Source: 2-02-FULL-66-22 sp964576535 (GTDB lineage Bacteria > Methylomirabilota > Methylomirabilia > Methylomirabilales > 2-02-FULL-66-22). Taken from it: a DNA stretch of 10,804 bases. The notes beneath the pieces are model-generated. The model searched no databases and was not told the origin of the DNA. It saw only the letters and a program-made list of their open reading frames with translations. The stretch is taken from NCBI GenBank assembly GCA_964576535.1, contig CAZNWB010000114.1, positions 1-10,804 on the forward strand, in the 5' to 3' direction. Of the stretch, positions 1 to 6,089 are shown piece by piece; position 1 is the first letter of the stretch; every line of letters starts with the position of its first letter. A program made the translations under genes and the position numbers.

Positions 1-802
<802 letters not shown>

Positions 803-846
803 GGGTCGGTGTCGCCCTTCCGAGAAGGATCCGGTTCAACCGGCGT

Positions 847-875
847 ATGGTAACAGACAAACTGGGGAGCAGCAA
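847..875 (-). promoter_or_regulatory. Putative sigma70 promoter for secA
   Basis: On the minus strand, TTGCTG (870-875) and TACCAT (847-852) are separated by exactly 17 bases. They match the -35 consensus at 3 of 6 positions (TTG) and the -10 consensus at 4 of 6. The pair lies between the terminator of the preceding gene and the secA start, and predicts a leader of about 40 bases. A 13-base palindrome, CCGGTTCAACCGG (831-843), falls at the expected transcription start. Only the consensus match and position support this call. Confidence 0.4.
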
Positions 876-952
876 TCCAATTCCCGGCCCCGGATGCAGC
901 CCGCGGAAGGGCGGGCCACCCTGCGTCCCCGGAATGGTCCGCCCGTCATATT

Positions 953-990
953 AAAAAAAGGGAGCCCCGGGACCCAGGTCCCGGGGCTCC
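953..990 (-). terminator. Rho-independent terminator after the M23 peptidase gene
   Basis: The arms GGAGCCCCGGGAC (961-973) and GTCCCGGGGCTCC (978-990) form a perfect 13-bp GC-rich stem with a 4-base loop. Reading the minus strand, the stem is followed by one C and a run of seven T (953-959). It begins 22 bases after the M23 stop codon, so it ends that transcript and isolates it from secA. Confidence 0.93.
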
Positions 991-1012
991 TGCGGACGTT
1001 CCAATCCAAGGC

Positions 1013-1960
1013 CTACGACTGGCCGCCGGGGTCTCCCTCGTTGGCGTACTTTGCCCCCGACTGGTCGACGATGTATTTCATGGGATTCACCGTGGCCCCG
1101 TTGACCTGCACCTCGTAATGGACGTGCGGCCCCGTGGCCCGGCCGGAGGTTCCGACGTGGGCGATGACCTCCCCGCGCTTGACCGTCTGCCCTTCCTGCA
1201 CCCGGTTGCTGCTGTTGTGGGCGTAGAAGGTCGTGAACCCATGCCCATGGTTGATGAACACCACGTTCCCGAAGGCGGACAGGGGGCCCGAGAAGGAGAC
1301 CACGCCATCGGCCGTGGCGACGATGGGGGTCCCATGGGGCGCGGCGACGTCAAGTCCCTCGTGCATCTCACGCTGCCCCGTGAAGGGCGAGTTCCGGTAC
1401 CCGTATCCGCCCGTGACCATGCCCTTCACCGGCCAGATGGTGGGGGTCGAGTCCAGCAGGGACCGTTTCTCCTCCAGCAGGGTCTTCAGCTCGCGGAAAC
1501 TCCGCTCGCGGAAGGTGATCTCCTGGCCCAGCGCCTCCAGGTCGCGGGTCACCCAGTCCATCACGCGACCGCTCTGCTGCTTCAACGCATCCAAGAGTGC
1601 CGACCGGCTCTGCGTCTCGGCCCCACCCATGGCCATGGCGGGCTGCTGATCGTCCCCCTTGTCGAGGCCGGCGACCACGCGCAGCTTGCGATCCAGGTCG
1701 CGAAGGCGCGACAGCTCTCCCTCCAGTTGGCTCACCTTGGCCGCCAGCAGATTCCGATCCCCCGCCTCCTGGCGGAGCTGCTTCAACTCCAGCATGCGGA
1801 CGTTCAGGCTCACGTACTGGTAGAGGAAGAAGGCAAAGGCGAGGACAGAGACCGCCAGGACTGCGGACACGCCCGTGACGACGGACCTGGTGACGTGAAG
1901 CTTGCGCGCCGGTGAGGTGGCATCCGGCAGGATGAGCACCGTGAAGAATCGCTTGGCCAT
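1013..1960 (-). CDS. M23 family (LytM-type) zinc metallopeptidase, membrane-anchored with coiled coil
   Basis: This is a probable cell-wall endopeptidase, or an activator of amidases, acting in the periplasm. The 315-residue protein has a short basic N-terminus, one membrane segment at about 27-50 (signal anchor), a charged coiled-coil-like region at about 51-100, a linker, and a C-terminal LytM domain from about 176 to 295. The zinc and catalytic residues of active M23 enzymes are all there: H200 and D204 in HEGLD, H248 in FYAH, and H279 and H281 in HVHYE. It is therefore expected to be catalytically competent, unlike degenerate EnvC/NlpD-type relatives. The ATG at 1960 is preferred over an in-frame start 45 bases upstream because a perfect AAGGAGG sits just before it. 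The resulting N-terminus, MAKRFFTVLILPD, resembles those of other M23 coiled-coil proteins. The gene has its own terminator and lies just upstream of secA. Substrate and partner are not readable from the sequence. Confidence 0.92.
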   Translation of the reverse strand: MAKRFFTVLILPDATSPARKLHVTRSVVTGVSAVLAVSVLAFAFFLYQYVSLNVRMLELKQLRQEAGDRNLLAAKVSQLEGELSRLRDLDRKLRVVAGLDKGDDQQPAMAMGGAETQSRSALLDALKQQSGRVMDWVTRDLEALGQEITFRERSFRELKTLLEEKRSLLDSTPTIWPVKGMVTGGYGYRNSPFTGQREMHEGLDVAAPHGTPIVATADGVVSFSGPLSAFGNVVFINHGHGFTTFYAHNSSNRVQEGQTVKRGEVIAHVGTSGRATGPHVHYEVQVNGATVNPMKYIVDQSGAKYANEGDPGGQS

Positions 1961-1965
1961 TCCCG

Positions 1966-1972
1966 CCTCCTT
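1966..1972 (-). promoter_or_regulatory. Ribosome binding site fixing the M23 peptidase start
   Basis: AAGGAGG on the minus strand, 5 bases before the ATG at 1960. This full anti-16S match decides the start in favour of MAKRFF over the longer frame. Confidence 0.85.
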
Positions 1973-2130
1973 GCACGCCGGAAGGAATCCAGATCCGGCC
2001 GGCAAAGAATTCGGTCGCCCTCTTGCCGAGTGAAAAGACCGGCTCCCATTCAGGAAGCCGCGGGAGATCTACGGTAGTACGGGCAGGAGAACCAGGGGGT
2101 GCTCTTGAGTTTTGGCCTGAAATCGCGGGC

Positions 2131-2160
2131 ACCGTACCACTGGCCCCGCAAGGGTGTCAA
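2131..2160 (-). promoter_or_regulatory. Putative sigma70 promoter for the M23 peptidase gene
   Basis: On the minus strand there is a perfect TTGACA (2155-2160) and, 18 bases on, TACGGT (2131-2136). The latter keeps the important second A and final T of the -10 consensus. The predicted leader would be about 165 bases. The -10 match is weak (3 of 6), so this is only a candidate. Confidence 0.35.
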
Positions 2161-2554
2161 GCGGAAACGCACCCGGACGAAACACTCGGTCGGAAACCAT
2201 GCCCTTTCCCGGGTTTGATCTCGCTCGCTGCCCCCCCACCACGCCCGGCCTCCAGAGCCCACCGATGCAGCCGATCTCCAGCCTTAGGAAAGGATTGGCA
2301 TGCGACCGGCGTGCCGACGTGAATGGGTCATTTCAGGGCAGGGAGGACCAGGAGGTTCTTGAGGGTCTGTGGGCGCCTTGCGCCGTTGGTCTGGGGACCG
2401 ACGGCAGCCCAGGATGGCGAGAGATTGCCCCCTGGAAGATAGGTACTCGGCCACGCAAAACACCGATGCCGATTGAGCCGAATGCGCACATTCCGGTGCC
2501 CGTTGTCCGGCCACGCGTATGCACATCCGGCACACCACCCGGGGGGAATAACAC

Positions 2555-2605
2555 GTTCCAATTTCAGATTTTGGATTTTGGATTGGGGCGGATGTCGGAT
2601 TGGGG
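2555..2605. repeat. AT-rich intergenic repeat (GGATTTT/GGATTGGGG units)
   Basis: In an otherwise GC-rich window this stretch reads on the plus strand as TTCAGATTTTGGATTTTGG, then GGATTGGGG at 2580-2588 and again at 2597-2605. CCAAT and ATTGG flank the AT-rich core as a short inverted repeat. It begins exactly at the stop codon of the HEAT gene. Its composition differs sharply from its surroundings and suggests a dispersed intergenic element, but only one copy is visible here. Confidence 0.5.
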
Positions 2606-3880
2606 TCAGGAACTGGGGAGATTGCCCCCCTCCCGCGGGTATGCGCTCATTTTTTCCGCCAGGGCCCAGGCGGCTTGCAGGCGCACCGGTCGTGCGTCGT
2701 CCATCAGCGCCCGCCGCAGTGGGGCGATCCCCACGCCGTCACCCAGTTGCCCCAGGGTCCAGACGGCCTGCGTGCGGACCTGCACGTCATCATGCCGGAG
2801 CAATTCCTCCAGGATTGGTTGTCCCCGGAGGTCTCCCAACCGTGCCAGGGTCCAGGCGGCGTACAGGCGCAGGGAGAGATCCCGTCCGGGCGCCATCGCG
2901 TCCGCGAGCCGCGACGCGCCAGCAGGGTCGCCGAGATTCGAAAAGGCCTCGGCCGCATACAGGGCCACGGACCGGTTCGGATGCAGGAGGGCCTGGCGCA
3001 GGACCATGCGTCCCCGCACGTCCCCCAGGCGCGCCAGCGCTTCACCCGCGTAGATCCGGACGTACGGGTTCGAATCCTGGAGCGTCGAATGTAATGGCGG
3101 GATGGCCTCCGGGTTTCCGAGATGGCCAAGGACTTCGGCGGCCTGCATCCGGATCGAATCGTCGCGGTCCTGGAGCAGGCCCGTTAGCAAGGGGAAGACA
3201 TCGGCTGCACCCTGACGCGCCAACGCGGCGGCCGCCCGGAGGCGGACCGCCTGGCTCGCATCATCCACTGCGCGCCGAAGCGCTGCCTGCGTCTCGGCAT
3301 CCTCGCGTCCGGCGAGAGCCGCGGCTGCGGCCGCCCGAACCTCCGCCCGGGGCTCCTGCAGTGCCGCCCGCAGGAGACGGCCCGCCTCGTCGCCAGACAC
3401 GGCGCCGAGCCCCCGCGCCGCCAGCGCCCGGACCGATAGATCCGGGTGGGTCAGCGCGGACTGGTACACGGGCAACAGCTCGGGAGACGCCAGCGTGGCC
3501 AGGGCAGTCGCGGCGCGAGTCCGCAGGAGGCCGTCGTCGCTTGCCAGACCCTCCTTCACGAAGGCGATGGCGATCTGCCGGAAGGCGGAGGGCGCCTCCG
3601 GCCCGCCGCGGCCCCAGCGCAGGGCGTACACCCGCAGGGCCTCGTCGGCCTTTCCCGCCGCCACGAGCACCCGGACATGCAGGTCATGGATCGGCCACGC
3701 CTCTGGGCGCCGCTGAAGCTCCCCGGCAACGAGGCCGAGGGCCCGCCCGGTCTCCCCCTTCGAGAGCAGCCGGTCCACGCGCTCCTCCAGCGGGACCTCG
3801 CGGCCGCAGGCCAGGACGACCCATGCGACGAGGACTGCCGGCGCCCACCACCGTGCTGACCTAGGATGCCAGCTCGTCAT
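2606..3880 (-). CDS. HEAT-repeat lipoprotein of unknown partner
   Basis: This 424-residue protein has a lipoprotein signal peptide: a basic N-terminus, a hydrophobic stretch at about 13-24, and the lipobox VLAC-G with C25 as the lipidated cysteine. It is therefore expected to be anchored to a membrane and to face the periplasm. Residues about 30-110 are helical and TPR-like. From about 116 to 409 there are eight to nine HEAT/PBS-lyase-type repeats of about 31 residues, with the recurring pattern VR..AA..LA.LGD. Such repeats form a superhelical scaffold that binds other proteins, and no catalytic motif is seen. The start at 3880 overlaps the end of the upstream MazG-like gene by 20 bases, which suggests translational coupling; the ribosome site is weak (GAAGAAG). 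The last residues (YPREGGNLPSS) depart from the repeat pattern, and the stop lies at the edge of an AT-rich repeat. A specific function cannot be assigned. Confidence 0.88.
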   Translation of the reverse strand: MTSWHPRSARWWAPAVLVAWVVLACGREVPLEERVDRLLSKGETGRALGLVAGELQRRPEAWPIHDLHVRVLVAAGKADEALRVYALRWGRGGPEAPSAFRQIAIAFVKEGLASDDGLLRTRAATALATLASPELLPVYQSALTHPDLSVRALAARGLGAVSGDEAGRLLRAALQEPRAEVRAAAAAALAGREDAETQAALRRAVDDASQAVRLRAAAALARQGAADVFPLLTGLLQDRDDSIRMQAAEVLGHLGNPEAIPPLHSTLQDSNPYVRIYAGEALARLGDVRGRMVLRQALLHPNRSVALYAAEAFSNLGDPAGASRLADAMAPGRDLSLRLYAAWTLARLGDLRGQPILEELLRHDDVQVRTQAVWTLGQLGDGVGIAPLRRALMDDARPVRLQAAWALAEKMSAYPREGGNLPSS

Positions 3881-4211
3881 ACTTCTTCGCGCTCCCTTTC
3901 ACCCGTTCCACCGGGTACTTTGCGGCATTCTCCCGAAGTTTGGCCCGCGCGGCCTCCAAGAGGTCCAACCCCGCCGCATCCGCCAGGGACACCAGCAGGA
4001 TGAGGATGTCTGCCATCTCGGCTCCCAGGCGGCGGCGATTCTCGTCTGCCGCCAGAAAGGCCTCAACCTCGCCAGCCGTCTTCCACTGGAAGTGTTCCAG
4101 GAGCTCGGCCGCCTCGAGCGTGATGGAAATGGCCAAGTCCTTGGGATTGTGAAACTGCTTCCAGTCCCGTTCATCCCGAAACGCCAGCACCGCCTTCACC
4201 AGCTCGTCCAT
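3861..4211 (-). CDS. MazG-like / dCTPase-type nucleotide pyrophosphohydrolase
   Basis: This all-helical NTP pyrophosphohydrolase belongs to the MazG/dCTPP1 (RS21-C6) group. Enzymes of this group hydrolyse (d)NTPs to the monophosphate and pyrophosphate, often to remove non-canonical or excess nucleotides in the cytoplasm. The 116-residue protein carries the metal-binding ExxE...ExxD signature: E33 and E36 in LEAAELLEHFQW, and E65 and D68 in AEMADILILL, with 28 residues between the two halves. RDERDWKQFHNPKDLAISI at about 12-30 is also typical of the dCTPase-like branch. The ATG at 4211 is chosen because AGGAGA lies 7 bases upstream; an in-frame GTG at 4244 lacks a ribosome site. The gene ends 20 bases inside the HEAT-lipoprotein gene. 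The exact substrate is not readable. Confidence 0.9.
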   Translation of the reverse strand: MDELVKAVLAFRDERDWKQFHNPKDLAISITLEAAELLEHFQWKTAGEVEAFLAADENRRRLGAEMADILILLVSLADAAGLDLLEAARAKLRENAAKYPVERVKGSAKKYDELAS

Positions 4212-4218
4212 CCGCACA

Positions 4219-4224
4219 TCTCCT
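4219..4224 (-). promoter_or_regulatory. Ribosome binding site fixing the MazG-like start
   Basis: AGGAGA on the minus strand, 7 bases before the ATG at 4211. It supports the shorter start over the GTG at 4244. Confidence 0.75.
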
Positions 4225-4261
4225 GGATCTGCTGTGTCTTGCACTCGACCGTCGCTGTCCC

Positions 4262-4365
4262 CGTAAAACGTGAAACGTAAAACGTAATCGGCAACGAAGG
4301 CCTCGGTTTTTCCGTCTTCCGTCTTCCGTCTTCCGTCTTCCTTTTTACGTTTTACGTTTTACGTT
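4262..4365. repeat. Composite intergenic repeat: AAAACGT inverted arms around a CCGTCTT tandem array
   Basis: The left arm (4267-4287) and right arm (4345-4365) are inverted copies matching at 20 of 21 positions, both built from the unit AAAACGT. Between them are four perfect tandem copies of the 7-base unit CCGTCTT (4312-4339). The left side extends to 4262 with one more partial unit. The right arm encodes the last six residues (NVKRKT) and the stop codon of the AlkZ-like gene. The composition is far from the GC-rich surroundings. No transposase is present; the function is unknown. Confidence 0.9.
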
Positions 4366-5223
4366 CCAGACCACCCAGCTTCCCGGAAGCCCCTTGATCC
4401 GCTGGTTCAGGGAGAGGACGCCTTCCGCCGCCAGCCCACGGAGTGTGGATTCGACCTCGCCCACCTGGAGAGCAAAGAGGCCGGCCAGGAGGCGGGGCTG
4501 GGAGGCGGCTGCGCACCGAAGATAGGATCCCACCAGTCGCCTGACCGCGGTCGCGCGCGGCAGATCGAGAGAGGCGGCGACCGGGTCCGGCAGCCAGTTG
4601 TCCAAGAGGTCCCAGCGATAATAGAAATCCGGATCGTAGACCTCCTCCACCTTGACGATCCAGAGCCCGCGCTGCAGCTCGGCCATGGCCCGGTCGAACT
4701 CGGCCGTCCGATCCGGTTCGCGCATCGCCACCGCCTTGCGGAGTTCCGGCGTGCTCCGGGGTCCGGCATCGTGCACGGCCTCCAGGATCGCCACGGCCGC
4801 CCGGGTCATCCGCCCCTGGCGATAGTCCACGATGTAATCCCCGCTGCCCTTCCCGTCACGGATCAGAGCGCAGAAGGCCGGCAGGAGAGACAGCGACACG
4901 AGCGTCGGCTTCCCCTTGACCAGCTTCCCGTAATAGGTCAGGCGCTTCGCCGGCAGCCGATCCTTGAGGTCCCAGGTCAGGCCGATCTCGGGGTCGTGGT
5001 GGGTGCGCTTGGGCCAACGGGGATGCCGGCGGCCGCACACGGCCACGTACAGGCTGGCCACGGGGAGGCCGAAATCGCTCAGGGTGAAGCAGAAGCCGGC
5101 CTGGTTGACGAACTGGAGGGCTGTCCGCTCACCCCGGACTCTGAGGTGCGGCCGGCGACGGAAGGTGCGGTCCCGCCACGCCTCGACCTCCTGGCGGGTC
5201 AGGACGAAACGCCGTGTCGGCAT
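4345..5223 (-). CDS. AlkZ/YcaQ-related winged-helix protein (possible DNA glycosylase-like)
   Basis: This 292-residue soluble protein with no signal peptide resembles the AlkZ-related group, distant relatives of the winged-helix YcaQ/AlkZ DNA glycosylases that unhook alkylation and crosslink damage. The supporting blocks are FVNQAGFCFTL (38-48), LPVASLYVAVCGR (53-65), HHDPEIGLTWDLKDRLPAKR (75-94) and YYGKLVKGKPTLVSLSLLP (97-115). They are followed by winged-helix-like segments at about 140-195 and 225-275. The QxQ/QxD catalytic motif of true AlkZ enzymes is not clear here; the nearest candidate is Q37-F-V, so glycosylase activity is uncertain. The start at 5223 has GAGGAG 6 bases upstream. 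The C-terminal NVKRKT comes from the flanking repeat rather than from the domain. The gene is first in an apparent unit with a nucleotide pyrophosphohydrolase, which would suit a genome-maintenance role. That role is an inference, and the family call rests on recalled similarity. Confidence 0.65.
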   Translation of the reverse strand: MPTRRFVLTRQEVEAWRDRTFRRRPHLRVRGERTALQFVNQAGFCFTLSDFGLPVASLYVAVCGRRHPRWPKRTHHDPEIGLTWDLKDRLPAKRLTYYGKLVKGKPTLVSLSLLPAFCALIRDGKGSGDYIVDYRQGRMTRAAVAILEAVHDAGPRSTPELRKAVAMREPDRTAEFDRAMAELQRGLWIVKVEEVYDPDFYYRWDLLDNWLPDPVAASLDLPRATAVRRLVGSYLRCAAASQPRLLAGLFALQVGEVESTLRGLAAEGVLSLNQRIKGLPGSWVVWNVKRKT

Positions 5224-5229
5224 GCCTGA

Positions 5230-5235
5230 CTCCTC
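5230..5235 (-). promoter_or_regulatory. Ribosome binding site of the AlkZ-like gene
   Basis: GAGGAG on the minus strand, 6 bases before the ATG at 5223. A short CATCC/GGATG stem with a UUCG loop (5235-5248) ends right at this site and could affect its access. Confidence 0.7.
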
Positions 5236-5277
5236 ATCCCGAAGGATGGGACGACCCCGGGATCATCGGTCACCCAT

Positions 5278-5305
5278 GCTATACGGAGAGGCGCAGGCAG
5301 GGCAA
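5278..5305 (-). promoter_or_regulatory. Putative sigma70 promoter for the AlkZ-like/MazG/HEAT unit
   Basis: On the minus strand, TTGCCC (5300-5305) and TATAGC (5278-5283) are 16 bases apart. Each matches its consensus at 4 of 6 positions. They lie in the 137-base gap after the Cys-rich gene, about 55 bases before the AlkZ-like start. No terminator for the preceding unit was recognised, so read-through from it is also possible. Confidence 0.35.
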
Positions 5306-5360
5306 GCACAGAGCCACACACGGAGGGACAGACGACACAGGCCGGGGCGTGAAGGCGTGT

Positions 5361-6035
5361 TTATCGTCCCACCCGGGCCTCCTCCAGGATGTGGGTGGCG
5401 CGGGTCGTATTGTAAATGCCGCAGGTGCAAAACTTGGCGAGATAGGTGGCGGCCTGCTGGGGGTCCCGGCGGCCTTCCTTGACCCAGTCGATCATCTTCT
5501 TGGCGAAATTGTGGGAGATCATGCCGTGACCGCACATGGTGGAAAGCTCCAGGACCCGGCGGTCCGGGAGGAGGTTGAGGTCGCCGTGAAAGCCGAGGGA
5601 GTACTCCACGCTGTGGCGGGTGATCCCGGCCCGCTGGCAGCAGTCCCGGGCCTCGTCCGTGAGGGCGGCGATGTTGATGGAGATGCCCAGGTCGGCCGCC
5701 TTCAGGTCGCGGAGAAAGGATTCTAGCTTCGTGGGGTCATCGAACACGGCCGAGACCGTGGTGCAGCTCTCCACGCTCTGGACGACGTCCATGGGGTCCA
5801 CGAACTCCCGACGGCGCCAGTGGGCGAGCGGTGTGAGCCGCGGAGAGGCCCGAAAGATGCCTCCCTTGACGGCGTTCCCCACGTTGATGGGGTTGTGCTT
5901 CAAGGCCAGGCGCAGGAACGCCTGCAGCTTCGGGGGGGCATCGGTATCATTGATCCCCCGGGCGGCCATGGCGAAGATGATGTAATCATTCTGGAGGCTC
6001 TCCCGGTCACCAAACCGGTGCAGCGTATTGGTCAT
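5361..6035 (-). CDS. Uncharacterised Cys/His-rich protein, partner of the 4Fe-4S protein
   Basis: This protein has 224 residues, no signal peptide and no membrane segment, so it is probably cytoplasmic. I cannot name its family. It has six cysteines (C91, C132, C133, C168, C203, C205) and eight histidines. Two compact blocks look like cofactor or metal sites: MCGHGMISHN at 167-176 and FCTCGIYNTTRA at 202-213, together giving C-x-H...H...C-x-C. SVESCTTVSAVFDDP at 87-101 and DLGISINIAALTDEARDCC at 115-133 look like alternating strand and helix of an alpha/beta fold. The ATG at 6035 is chosen over a longer frame because AAAGGAGA sits 7 bases upstream. The gene follows the ferredoxin-like gene by 54 bases on the same strand, which suggests a redox complex or an Fe-S-dependent enzyme. 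That is inference from context only. Confidence 0.8.
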   Translation of the reverse strand: MTNTLHRFGDRESLQNDYIIFAMAARGINDTDAPPKLQAFLRLALKHNPINVGNAVKGGIFRASPRLTPLAHWRRREFVDPMDVVQSVESCTTVSAVFDDPTKLESFLRDLKAADLGISINIAALTDEARDCCQRAGITRHSVEYSLGFHGDLNLLPDRRVLELSTMCGHGMISHNFAKKMIDWVKEGRRDPQQAATYLAKFCTCGIYNTTRATHILEEARVGR

Positions 6036-6042
6036 GCCCGCG

Positions 6043-6050
6043 TCTCCTTT
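6043..6050 (-). promoter_or_regulatory. Ribosome binding site fixing the Cys-rich protein start
   Basis: AAAGGAGA on the minus strand, 7 bases before the ATG at 6035. It selects the start MTNTLHRF over a start 16 codons upstream that would place this site inside the gene. Confidence 0.8.
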
Positions 6051-6089
6051 TGAAACGAATACTCGGTGTGCCCGTCGGCTCAACTGCCC

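Larger units (their letters stand above)
1961..2605. other. 645-base spacer without a convincing gene
   Basis: This spacer lies between the HEAT-lipoprotein stop and the M23 start. Short open frames cross it on both strands, but none has a recognisable domain, a good ribosome site or a plausible protein composition. It holds an AT-rich repeat next to the HEAT gene (2555-2605), a possible promoter for the M23 gene (2131-2160), and a few short direct repeats. One of these, GAGATTGCCCCC, occurs at 2421-2432 and again at 2618-2629, inside the end of the HEAT gene. No tRNA-like fold or strong terminator was recognised. It could be decayed sequence or an unrecognised RNA. Confidence 0.6.

Noticed and set aside
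909..944. A second hairpin (GGGCGG/CCGCCC) between the M23 terminator and secA
   Set aside because: The stem is interrupted by a mismatch on the transcribed strand, has a long loop and no T run, and the adjacent 13-bp terminator is sufficient.
2374..2386. GGCGC-CTT-GCGCC hairpin as a terminator for the HEAT unit
   Set aside because: It lies over 200 bases downstream, has only 5 bp and is not followed by T residues on the minus strand.
2473..3864. A 463-codon plus-strand open frame rich in Arg, Pro and Gly
   Set aside because: It is antisense to the HEAT lipoprotein, whose regular repeats and lipobox make it clearly the real gene.
4212..4244. A longer GTG-started form of the MazG-like protein
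   Set aside because: No ribosome site precedes it, the extra 11 residues match nothing in the family, and AGGAGA fits the ATG at 4211.
4312..4339. CRISPR array suggested by the repeated CCGTCTT units
   Set aside because: The units are 7 bases, back to back without spacers, and no cas gene is present. It is a simple tandem repeat.
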